A stretch of 64,000 nt of DNA from CALOAD01 sp942491415 (lineage in GTDB: Bacteria > Cyanobacteriota > Vampirovibrionia > Gastranaerophilales > CALOAD01). A program made the translations under genes and the position numbers. This document shows positions 7,968 to 15,858 of the stretch, in pieces. Under the pieces are notes generated by a model. The model did no database searches, was not told where the DNA came from, and saw only the letters and a list, made by a program, of their open reading frames with translations. Each line of letters starts with the position of its first letter. The first letter of the stretch is position 1. The DNA lies in NCBI GenBank assembly GCA_942491415.1, contig CALOAD010000014.1:1-64000 (forward strand). The letters are read 5' to 3'.

Positions 7968-8910
7968 AATATTAGCAAAATCAGGAAATGAGAAGGTTGC
8001 AACAGTTTATGTTGCAGAAATAAATAATAAAAAAATTGAATTTGTTGAAGCTGTTCAACCTCCTTTAAAACGAGAACAGAAATGGGTTTTAATCATTTCA
8101 AGCTTGTTTGGTTGTCCTGTAAAATGTGCTTTTTGCGACGCAGGTGGTTATTATCAAGGTAAACTGACTGAAGATGAACTGATTGCACAAATTGATTTCT
8201 TAATAAAAAATAGATTTCCTGATAAAGTTGTTAAAAGTGATAAATTTAAAATACAATTTGCCAGAGTGGGGGAACCGGCTTTTAATGAGAATATTTTATA
8301 CGTACTTGAAAAATTGCCGAGCCTGTATAAAATGCCTAGCTTTATTCCTTCTATATCAACAGTAGCACCTATCGGCACAGAAGATTTTTTCTTCAAACTT
8401 CTTGAAATAAAAAACAGGCTTTATAAAAACAGTTTTCAATTACAATTTTCTATACACAATACCGATGAAAAATTAAGAGATGAAATTATCCCTGTGAAAA
8501 AATGGAATTTTGAACAGATCAACGAATATGGAGAAAAGTTTTATAGTAAAGGAGATAAGAACGAGAAAAAAATAACTTTAAACTTTGCTATTCAAGATCA
8601 AAAAGCAATTGATATAGATATATTGAAAAAATATTTTGACCCCGAAATTTTCCTGATAAAAATAACGCCCATAAATCCTACATATAAGGCTATTTCAAAT
8701 AATATGGCTACTTCTTTAGATATAAAATTTCTTACAGAAAACTTGATTGCAAATCTAAATAAAGCCGGGTTTCAAACAATACTCAGCATAGGAGAACTTG
8801 AGGAAAACAATATAGGAAGCAATTGTGGTCAGTATATTTCTAATTTAAATCAGAAAATAATAAAACAAATAGATAGTTACAATTATGAACTGATAAAAAT
8901 TAAAGGATAA
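7945..8910 (+). CDS. RlmN/Cfr-like radical SAM protein, divergent
   Basis: A 321-residue radical SAM protein. The [4Fe-4S] cysteines are C57, C61 and C64 in GCPVKCAFC. The RlmN-type landmarks follow in order: RVGEPAFNEN, an STVAPIG segment, SIHNTDEKLRDEIIP, and C294 in SNCGQY, which corresponds to the methyl-carrying cysteine of RlmN. The second catalytic cysteine of RlmN/Cfr, seven residues before the first cluster cysteine, is isoleucine here (I50), and the usual N-terminal helical domain is missing. It is therefore unlikely to be ordinary 23S rRNA A2503 methylase. It may methylate another adenine or a different substrate. The start overlaps the reductase gene by 23 bases. Confidence 0.8.
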   Translation: MIEKNILKILAKSGNEKVATVYVAEINNKKIEFVEAVQPPLKREQKWVLIISSLFGCPVKCAFCDAGGYYQGKLTEDELIAQIDFLIKNRFPDKVVKSDKFKIQFARVGEPAFNENILYVLEKLPSLYKMPSFIPSISTVAPIGTEDFFFKLLEIKNRLYKNSFQLQFSIHNTDEKLRDEIIPVKKWNFEQINEYGEKFYSKGDKNEKKITLNFAIQDQKAIDIDILKKYFDPEIFLIKITPINPTYKAISNNMATSLDIKFLTENLIANLNKAGFQTILSIGELEENNIGSNCGQYISNLNQKIIKQIDSYNYELIKIKG

Positions 8911-8915
8911 AGTTT

Positions 8916-9245
8916 TTATTTAACCCAATAAGGTTGGAAGTTTTTTATGTTGTGGGTTAGTTTTTCATAATCGCCGTCGAAGCAAATGCCTCTATCGTCG
9001 ATGTAGACATAGGCGGGTTCTTTTTTGTCGGTTACATCTTCTATGTATCTATCGAAATGATTTCTTATAAGCCACTTCCAGACAGTTTCTCTGTCTCGAG
9101 TGGTGAAAATCCATATTTCATATTCAATGCTCATTTTTTCTATGAACATTAAAGCTCCGTCTTTAGGCTTTGGCAATTTGCCATTATTCCAGCCTGAGTA
9201 GTTATTAAGAACGCCATCGAAATCTATATAAATTTTCTTTTTCAT
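8916..9245 (-). CDS. small HAD-like phosphatase
   Basis: A 109-residue protein when started at the ATG at 9245, which has GGAG seven bases upstream; a longer in-frame start at 9320 would add 25 unrelated residues. HAD motif I is YIDFDGVLNN, motif II is the FTTRD segment, and the acidic motif near the end is VYIDDRG. No cap domain is present, as in phage-type and polynucleotide-phosphatase-like small HADs. It probably removes phosphate from a nucleotide or small substrate. It marks the start of the accessory zone and is convergent with the RlmN-like gene. Confidence 0.7.
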   Translation of the reverse strand: MKKKIYIDFDGVLNNYSGWNNGKLPKPKDGALMFIEKMSIEYEIWIFTTRDRETVWKWLIRNHFDRYIEDVTDKKEPAYVYIDDRGICFDGDYEKLTHNIKNFQPYWVK

Positions 9246-9312
9246 ATTTTCTCCAATCGTAATTCCGCTACTAGCGGTAGACGCTGACAGCAGCATATAA
9301 CAAAATATAAAT

Positions 9313-9539
9313 ATGAGCAAGGATTTTAAAATAGAATTTGGTAAAAAGTTAAAAGAATTAAGACTTAAAAAAGGCTTAACGCAAGAACAATTGTCTTTTG
9401 AAGCAAATGTTTCAAGATCTCATATCGGAATGATAGAACAAGCTAAAAGAGATATTTCTTTGGGAGATATAGCAAAGCTCTTGGGTGAAACCTTCTGAAT
9501 TTATTAAACAGGTTGATCAAGAGACTGCCCGAAGGCTTT
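9313..9539 (+). pseudogene. XRE-family HTH regulator, frameshifted
   Basis: The intact part (9313-9498) encodes a classic Cro/CI helix-turn-helix: FGKKLKELRLKKGLTQEQL, then VSRSHIGMIEQAKRDIS. The frame then stops at TGA. The +1 frame from about 9485 continues with VKPSEFIKQVDQ, which is how such proteins usually go on, implying a single-base loss near 9482-9488. It may still produce a 61-residue DNA-binding domain. It sits beside integrase remnants and is probably a former phage or island repressor. Confidence 0.65.
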
Positions 9540-9572
9540 GCTCTTTTAGATGATTGAATATATTAGCATTAA

Positions 9573-9707
9573 ATAAAGCATAGCTTTATTCAAGTAACGC
9601 TTGATAGATACGGGCACCTGCTGCCTGAAGTTTATGAACAAGCAATATCTGCTTTGAATGGTTTATTTGACAAAGATGATTCTTTGGCTTTAAATTCAAT
9701 AAAATAG
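9573..9707 (+). pseudogene. tyrosine integrase C-terminal remnant 1
   Basis: This open stretch of 44 codons up to TAG 9705 reads HSFIQVTLDRYGHLLPEV near its beginning. That is the very end of a phage-type tyrosine recombinase, including the tyrosine of the TLDRYGHL active-site segment. No N-terminal or R-H-x-x-R portion is found upstream; a stop precedes the fragment. It is a relic of a lost integrated element. Confidence 0.75.
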
Positions 9708-9710
9708 CTT

Positions 9711-10533
9711 TTGAATTGGATACCCGAAATGTTAAAATCTTGGCTTTTAACCGTTATTATTTTAATTTTAGCCATAACAGGTATTATTCTATTTTATAAA
9801 GACATTTTAAATATTAATGAATTATCTGCATTTGGCTCAATATTCGCAGCAACAGGAAGTCTTATTGCTGTTGTATGGTTTTATAATAGTTTGCAGCAAC
9901 AAGCAATTCAACTTAAAGAGCAAAGACAGCAGTTTCAACTGAGTTCAATAATTTAAGGCTAGATGGCAAAAGAAATGTAATGGCATTAGTGAAATCAACG
10001 CTGGATGATATGGAGGTTAATATAAATAACTCATTAAAGAGTACTGATTCAATAGAAAATTTATATACATTATTTAACATGAAAATTTCACCATTATTAA
10101 TACCTATAATGGATAGTGATCAACGTAGATACTGTTTTAGACGCAATACCAAAATACAATTCAATAATGAAACCTATTAATACTTTCTTGTCTACTCTAA
10201 AAACAACAGGAACAATGTTTTTAGAACATGGGGGTAGTGATTGCAAACGAAAATCTTAAACCCGAAATGTTTATTTATATTCATGAAGAATCTTTAAAAG
10301 ATAAGTCTTTTATCTCTAAGTATTATCCCCTTGGGCTGTGTTATTAGCCGAAACAATGAGGAACTTCGATTAGATCTGGTTTCCATTGCAAGTCAAGTAA
10401 CAATTGCTTTAGTGCAACCCAGTTTTGTTAAGCAGATTTGTTAAAAAAATCCATTTTAGACTATAAATAGAAATACAATTGCCTACCTAAAATTGCAGAA
10501 AAGTGGTTAGAATCATTGCCAGAGGAAAATTAG
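9711..10533 (+). pseudogene. membrane protein of unknown function, several frameshifts
   Basis: The first frame (9711-9956) encodes two membrane helices (WLLTVIILILAITGIILF and a GSIFAATGSLIAVVWF segment) followed by a coiled-coil-like QQQAIQLKEQRQQF. The reading then continues in another frame with FNNLRLDGKRNVMALVKS, in a third with DTVLDAIPKYNSIMKPINTF, and a fourth with ANENLKPEMFIYIHEESL. It ends near EKWLESLPEEN at TAG 10531. Each piece continues logically from the previous one, so this is one gene of about 270 codons with at least three frame changes. Function unknown; similar TM plus coiled-coil proteins occur in accessory regions. Confidence 0.6.
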
Positions 10534-10610
10534 AATTTATTTTCTGACGGGCACAATTTTGGACACAATTTCAAAAAAATAAAGACCTGCGATTTCTCGA
10601 AAGCTTTCTC

Positions 10611-10811
10611 TTGAGTGGTTGCGGGGCTATAAAAGTATATTCATGGAAAAATAGAACCCGCACCAGCTGGGAGTTTCAGGAAAAGCTATCAAAGTTTTTG
10701 AAGCAAAATAAGACCTTTTCTGTGAGGTCAATGGAAATTTGTTTGGGTTCTGACGAACGTAAGCTTAATGTACTACTACATTTCAATCCTTTTAAAAAAG
10801 AAAATTATTAA
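10611..10811 (+). CDS. hypothetical protein fragment
   Basis: A 66-codon frame starting at TTG with no clear ribosome binding site. The product is basic and has no motif I recognise. It lies between a decayed gene and the Fic operator and may be part of another degraded gene rather than a functional protein. Confidence 0.2.
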   Translation: MSGCGAIKVYSWKNRTRTSWEFQEKLSKFLKQNKTFSVRSMEICLGSDERKLNVLLHFNPFKKENY

Positions 10812-10906
10812 GAAGTCAAATTGCTATTAACATCAAGGGACAGGGCAAAAACCACTGGTTTTGTATGATGTCATTCAACATTAAATATAACATTTAATTA
10901 CACTTT

Positions 10907-10949
10907 CGGAGATTATGTGCTATTATCTCCGTATAATATTCGGAGATAA
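10907..10949 (+). promoter_or_regulatory. promoter and operator of the Fic gene
   Basis: A perfect inverted repeat TTATCTCCG (10923-10931) / CGGAGATAA (10941-10949) has a 9-base spacer, with a third near-copy CGGAGATTAT at 10907-10916. An extended -10 (TG at 10918-10919, TATTAT at 10921-10926) lies between the upstream copy and the palindrome. The right arm supplies the GGAG ribosome binding site six bases before the ATG. A repressor bound here would block both transcription and, in the RNA, ribosome entry; the winged-helix end of the Fic protein is the obvious candidate. Confidence 0.65.
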
Positions 10950-10951
10950 CC

Positions 10952-12049
10952 ATGAAATATATATACCAAAATACTGACTGGCACAGCTTTAGATGGGACG
11001 GAGAAAAAGTCCTAAACTTGCTTTCAAAAGTTAAATTGGCTCAAGGTTTTTTACTTGGCAAAATGGATGCTCTTGGTTTTGAAATTAAAAATCAGGCATT
11101 AGTAAAAGTATTGACTGAAAACATTACAAAATCTAGTGAAATAGAAGGAGAGGTTCTTAATGCCGAGCAAGTTCGTTCATCTATTTCAAGAAGATTAGGA
11201 ATAGAAGTTGCGGGAAATATTCCTATAGAAAGAAATATCGAAGGTGTAGTTGAAATGATGCTTGATGCTACGCAAAAATATAATGAAGAAATGACAAAAG
11301 ATAGACTCTTGGGTTGGCACGCTTCATTATTCCCGACAGGATACAGTGGTATGTATAAAATAAATGTTGGAAGTTACAGAACAGATGCACTTGGACCAAT
11401 GCAAGTTGTATCAGGAGCAATTGGGCGAGAGAAAGTTCATTATGAAGCCCCTAGTGCGGATTTATTAGAAAAAGAAATGGCTGATTTGATTGACTATATT
11501 AATCAGGAAGATGACAACGATTATTTAATTAAAGCAGGCATAGTGCACTTATGGTTTGTTATATTACATCCGCTTGATGATGGCAATGGCAGAATCGCAA
11601 GAGCTTTAACCGATATGATTTTAGCTAAAAGTGAAGACCTGAATTACAGATTTTATTCAATGTCTGCTCAAATTAAAAAAGAACGCAAGTCCTATTACAA
11701 AATTTTAGAGCAAACGCAAAAAGGCTCTTTAGATATAACTTGTTGGCTTGAATGGTTTCTTGCTAATCTTTTAACTGCAATCAATTCTAGTGATGAAATC
11801 TTATCGTCAGTTCTAAAAAAAGCAGAGTTTTGGCAGAAATATTCGGACATTATTTTCAACGAAAGACAAAATAAAGTTTTAAATCGTATTATGGATGATT
11901 TTGAGGGCAGTTTAACTACTAAAAAATGGGCGAAAATGTGTAATTGTTCGCAAGATACGGCAACAAACGATATTAACGACTTGATAGACAAAAAAATTCT
12001 TAAAAAGCTTGGTAAAGCACGAACTACACATTATAAACTTATTCGATAA
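10952..12049 (+). CDS. Fic-family AMPylase-like protein with C-terminal winged helix
   Basis: A 365-residue class II Fic protein. The N-terminal part (1-100) carries the autoinhibitory motif SSEIEG (61-66), with inhibitory glutamate E65. The Fic core has the complete active site HPLDDGNGRIAR (206-217): H206, D210, N212, R214, R217. The C-terminus (about 315-365) reads as a DNA-binding winged helix (WAKMCNCSQDTATNDINDL). Fic enzymes transfer AMP or other phosphate-containing groups to protein hydroxyls. The inverted repeats at the promoter suggest autoregulation. It lies in an integrase-scarred zone, consistent with horizontal origin and a stand-alone regulatory or toxin-like role. Confidence 0.88.
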   Translation: MKYIYQNTDWHSFRWDGEKVLNLLSKVKLAQGFLLGKMDALGFEIKNQALVKVLTENITKSSEIEGEVLNAEQVRSSISRRLGIEVAGNIPIERNIEGVVEMMLDATQKYNEEMTKDRLLGWHASLFPTGYSGMYKINVGSYRTDALGPMQVVSGAIGREKVHYEAPSADLLEKEMADLIDYINQEDDNDYLIKAGIVHLWFVILHPLDDGNGRIARALTDMILAKSEDLNYRFYSMSAQIKKERKSYYKILEQTQKGSLDITCWLEWFLANLLTAINSSDEILSSVLKKAEFWQKYSDIIFNERQNKVLNRIMDDFEGSLTTKKWAKMCNCSQDTATNDINDLIDKKILKKLGKARTTHYKLIR

Positions 12050-12051
12050 TT

Positions 12052-12306
12052 AAGATAAAAGAGCTATTCAAAGAAACCTGTTGTACGGATTTAAAAAGAC
12101 CGTTTACCGTAATTATTGAGAGCTTAAGATTTCACGACCTTCGTCACACCGCTGCTACCAGAATGGCATCATCAGGCATTGATCTGATTGTGGTTCAAGA
12201 TATTTTAGGTCATTCAGACATAAAAACAACAATGAGGTACGCTCACCCTGTACCAGAAAGGAAGTTACTGGCTGTTGAGGCGTTAGCTGCATTCTTTCAA
12301 AATTGA
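12052..12306 (+). pseudogene. tyrosine integrase C-terminal remnant 2
   Basis: An open frame of 84 codons ends at TGA 12304 and contains LRFHDLRHTAATRMASSG followed by ILGHSDIKTTMRYAH. These are the HxxR and GHS segments and the catalytic tyrosine of a phage integrase. The N-terminal two-thirds are missing and the fragment begins just after the Fic stop codon. It is distinct in sequence from the remnant at 9573, so at least two integrases have been lost here. Confidence 0.8.
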
Positions 12307-12421
12307 AGATTTCTATATTAGTTATACTTGATTTATGAATATTGAATATAAAAGATATAGCTTGATTGAAAACTTACATAGAAAGGTAATTTACACTTTC
12401 TTTTTTTGATAATATTATTGT

Positions 12422-14299
12422 ATGAAAAAATTTAAGCTTATTGTTACCCTAGTTGTTATATTACTTTTACTCTGGCTTTGTATTGACCATTTCAGGGGTT
12501 ATAAGGTTTTAAAAGTCATAGACGGTGATACTGTTTATGTAGATTTGAACAGAAACAATAAGGCTGAAACGGAAGAAAAAATCAGAATAAAGTCTATAGA
12601 TACTTTTGAAACTAAATATTCTTATCAGCTATCAAGGCAATCAAGAAAATTTGGTATAACTAAAAAACAGGCTCTAGGGCTTGGATATTGGGGCAAGGAA
12701 TTTGCCAAGAAAAAACTTTTGGGCAAGAGAGTAAAGCTTAAAATTTACGGAACGGGCGATTTTAACAGAAAACTTGCTCATATTTATATTAACGGTCAAA
12801 ACTATGAAAAACTAATCTTAAAAGAAGGCCTAGCTGTTGTTTATAAACGTGCTGATGATGCAAAGGATTATTTAAAGTATGAAAACATAGAAAAAATAAA
12901 ACAAAATGCTGAAAAAGTCCAAAACTTAGACCTTGTAATACTAAACCTGAAAAACAATAAATACCATAAACCCTACTGCAAATACGCCCGCAATATCAGC
13001 AGGTTTGAACTGGTAGAAAAGAAGAATTTACCTTTGAATACTAAACAAGCAGGTTGTTGTAAGGGAAAAAATTTTATAAACCATAAAGAACAGAGAAAAT
13101 ATTTAAAATCAGACAATATTATAAATCCTGTTTTTGAAAAAGCGGTTCCTGACATACAAACAGAAAATATTGAATTATATTTTATCGATCCCACAAAATA
13201 CAAAAAACCTGCAAACTATTGTCGTACAGCTGCTGTACAAGCTTTAATCAAAGAGATTGATAAGGCTAAAAGTACTATAGAGTTTTCGGTATTTGGCTTT
13301 TCTAATCAGCCAGAATTGATTAAATCAATAAAAAAAGCTTCTTTGCGAGGAGTAAAAGTAAGATGGGTTACCGATGTTACTCCTTGGAATTTTAATTTTT
13401 ATTCAGGAACAAAAGAGGCAATGAAGCAAATTCCTAACTATAAAACGGATTTTAATACAGATAAAAAATTGCTTGAAGAATTTAGAAAGAAAGGAATGAA
13501 AAGTTACAATGGGACTTTGATTCATAATAAGTTTTTTATAATCGACAATAAAATGGTATGGACAGGTTCTACTAATATTAGTTCTTCCGGAACAGGTGGA
13601 TATAATGCTAATGTATCGGCTCTTATTCGCTCTGAAAAAATAGCTAATGTTTATAAAAAAGAGTTCAATCAAATGTTTATTGAAGAAAAATTTCATAGAG
13701 ATAAGCAAAAAATATTCGCTAAAAACATAAATTTAAAAGATGGTTCTACTGTTTCTGTTTATTTTTCACCAAACCCTTTAATTGTTGATGAAGCTATAAC
13801 CCCTGTGATAAGAAATTCAAAAACATTTATTTATATGCCAATGTTTTATCTTACAAATGAAAAAATCTTTAAAGCTTTAATTGAAGCTCAAAAAAGGAAT
13901 ATAGACGTGAAAATTATAGTTGATGCTCATTATGCCAAAAGTCAACATTCAAAGATAAAAAAACTAAGAAGTGCAGGAATAAAATTGAAAGTGGAAAATT
14001 GGGGCGGTAAAATGCACATGAAATCTATGATTACAGATAATGACTATATAGTGATAGGTTCCACTAATTTTACAAAAACAGGCATAACACAAAATGATGA
14101 AAATATGATGATTATTAAAAATTCGAAATTAAATCAAAAATTCAAATTTGAATTCTTAAAATATTGGAAAAGTATTCCTGATAAATGGTTATATAAGAGT
14201 CCATTGCCAGAAGGTAAAGATAGTATAAATTCTTGTAATGACGGTATAGATAACGATCATGATGGTTATTATGATAAAAAAGATTTTGATTGTTCCTAA
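12422..14299 (+). CDS. secreted or membrane-anchored SNase - zinc motif - double phospholipase D fusion
   Basis: A 625-residue multidomain protein. A signal anchor (residues 5-21) precedes a thermonuclease-like domain (26-145) with VIDGDT, R55, E63 and R116 in the expected catalytic places. A short YHKPYCKYA...GCC motif (H182, C186, C212, C213) follows, resembling the Ada-like metal-binding insert of extracellular nucleases. Two PLD/HKD domains come next, with H368-K370-D375 and H532-K534-D539, each followed by GSTN. The C-terminus (605-624) is an EF-hand-like NDGIDNDHDGYYD loop, probably calcium binding. It likely acts outside the cytoplasm on DNA or phospholipid. The combination is unusual; the gene stands alone between an integrase remnant and a decayed gene. 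Confidence 0.82.
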   Translation: MKKFKLIVTLVVILLLLWLCIDHFRGYKVLKVIDGDTVYVDLNRNNKAETEEKIRIKSIDTFETKYSYQLSRQSRKFGITKKQALGLGYWGKEFAKKKLLGKRVKLKIYGTGDFNRKLAHIYINGQNYEKLILKEGLAVVYKRADDAKDYLKYENIEKIKQNAEKVQNLDLVILNLKNNKYHKPYCKYARNISRFELVEKKNLPLNTKQAGCCKGKNFINHKEQRKYLKSDNIINPVFEKAVPDIQTENIELYFIDPTKYKKPANYCRTAAVQALIKEIDKAKSTIEFSVFGFSNQPELIKSIKKASLRGVKVRWVTDVTPWNFNFYSGTKEAMKQIPNYKTDFNTDKKLLEEFRKKGMKSYNGTLIHNKFFIIDNKMVWTGSTNISSSGTGGYNANVSALIRSEKIANVYKKEFNQMFIEEKFHRDKQKIFAKNINLKDGSTVSVYFSPNPLIVDEAITPVIRNSKTFIYMPMFYLTNEKIFKALIEAQKRNIDVKIIVDAHYAKSQHSKIKKLRSAGIKLKVENWGGKMHMKSMITDNDYIVIGSTNFTKTGITQNDENMMIIKNSKLNQKFKFEFLKYWKSIPDKWLYKSPLPEGKDSINSCNDGIDNDHDGYYDKKDFDCS

Positions 14300-15081
14300 A
14301 CAAAAGATTCGATTAAAATCTTAGCTGGTAATTTTATGGTTTTATTTTTATTTAATTCTTGTTTTTCTTTAATCGATTTTATATTCTGAGGTTTAATAAG
14401 CTCTCTTAATGAAAAACCTTCAGCCCAAGTGTAATCTTCTTTGCAACAATTTTCTTCATAATACATAGCCTTTTTGTAAAGATCGGGATGGTTTTCAAAT
14501 AATTTAACCCATTCTATTTTCTTTTGATAAAAACAAAAATAACAACCGGTTCGACTTCTCCATTTATAGTTATCAGGATAATTTATGCCATTTTTAATTA
14601 GAATTTTTTCAACATCTGCTAAATCTATACCATTATCAACAAAAGGATATTGAGCTTTGATGAATTGTTTTTCTAACTCTGTTTTAGGAGAAAATCCTCT
14701 ATCAGATTCATCTGCCCTAATTCCAATATATAAGTTTATAATGCCATTTCCTTCTTTTTGAGTTTTTCTTTAATAAAATTTTGAGAAGTTTTAATTTTAA
14801 ATTCATACGTACACCAACGTTGCTTTGCTGAAGGTATCATTTTATATTGCTCGTATCTTTCATCGAAACTTTTAGGAGGTAAAAGCCGCAAAACAGGCTT
14901 ATCTAAAAAAATCTCTATTTTATTTAGATAATCATAAGTTTCAGGAATTTCTAAACCTGTATCATAAAATACATAATCGATTTTTTCGTGAATTTTGGGC
15001 ATATTTTCTTTTATGTAAAACGCAAGTGCGGTGCTGTCCTTGCCGCCAGATAGGCTCAAATATATGATATTCTTGACTCAT
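14296..15081 (-). pseudogene. phosphoadenosine phosphosulfate reductase-family protein, two frameshifts
   Basis: The gene begins at ATG 15081 with a GGGAG site about ten bases upstream, reading MSQEYHIF. One base is then surplus before SLSGGKDSTALAFYI, the ATP-PPase P-loop. The second frame runs to a TAA near 14736, but the -1 frame from about 14755 continues with IGIRADESDRGF, WRSRTGCYFCFYQKKIEW and YTWAEGFSLRELI, and stops at TAG 14296. The three pieces together give a complete protein of about 260 residues with the conserved GCYFCF cysteines. Families of this type include DndC-like and phage-borne sulfurtransferases. It is either a real pseudogene or a site of indel sequencing errors. Confidence 0.75.
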
Positions 15082-15396
15082 GTAAAACCAACTCTCCCAA
15101 TGAATTTATAAATATAAACAACAGTTTACTTTTATCAGAATAGCATATTTTTTTGTTTTGTAAACCCCTATTTACTTAATAAAGAACGAAACAAATTGTA
15201 CTTTAATGATGGTTCTTAGAACTATGGTTTTGTACAAAACAGCCTACATTACCTTTGAAGAAGCTTAAGTGATGACAGAAAAATGGAGAATAGAGTATAA
15301 ATATGTATTGTTTGTTACTTAGTTTTAAATAGCTCTGTATTGATGAATATGGATTATATCTTTAAAACTAATAATTACACAAGAATTACACAAAAC
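15082..15396. other. gene-free stretch
   Basis: I find no convincing gene, RNA or repeat here. It holds the probable promoter of the PAPS-reductase-like gene near its left end and short frames of fewer than 20 codons only. Confidence 0.5.
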
Positions 15397-15436
15397 TAAA
15401 AAAGAAGGTTTTTCGCTAATCGCTGAAACCTTCTTT
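15397..15436 (-). terminator. rho-independent terminator after tRNA-fMet
   Basis: Read on the minus strand, AAGAAGGTTT and AAACCTTCTT form a ten-base stem and are followed by a run of T, just downstream of tRNA-fMet. Confidence 0.7.
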
Positions 15437-15441
15437 GTACT

Positions 15442-15518
<77 letters not shown>

Positions 15519-15690
15519 GTATTTGTATAACTATATTTAAACTAAAAAACAAAATTATTTCAAATTTTATTTATCTTATTTTACACAAAATTATCAAGAC
15601 CTAATTTACACAGGGTTTTAGCTCGCTTAAAGATGTGTAATATATAAAAACCAAAGGATTGATAGTAATTTTGACAATTTGAAAAGAAGA

Positions 15691-15855
15691 TTATTTAATA
15701 TAGCGTTTATAAATATCCCAAAGTCCTAAAGCAGCACCTGCAAAAGTGAAAATTACAGTCCATAAAGGAAATTCACTGCTGTATTTGCTGTCTAAATATT
15801 GTCCTATTAATAATCCCAAAAATATCGGGATTAATAATCCAAAAGCTATATCCAT
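15691..15855 (-). CDS. AtpZ/AtpI-like small membrane protein
   Basis: A 54-residue protein starting at ATG 15855, only three bases after the ggt stop codon. Two hydrophobic segments flank the loop GQYLDSKYSSEFPLW, followed by a glycine-rich helix (AGAALGLWDIY) and a basic end. This layout (GxxLDxxF, GxxxG, terminal arginine) is that of AtpZ/AtpI-family proteins, which are linked to F-type ATPase assembly or magnesium supply. No atp genes are in the window. Its coupling to ggt is probably operonic convenience. Confidence 0.65.
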   Translation of the reverse strand: MDIAFGLLIPIFLGLLIGQYLDSKYSSEFPLWTVIFTFAGAALGLWDIYKRYIK

Positions 15856-15858
15856 AAA

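Noticed and set aside
8916..9320. A signal peptide on the HAD-like protein from the longer start at 9320
   Set aside because: The ribosome binding site and the HAD motif position support the start at 9245; the extra 25 residues overlap the region before the XRE gene.
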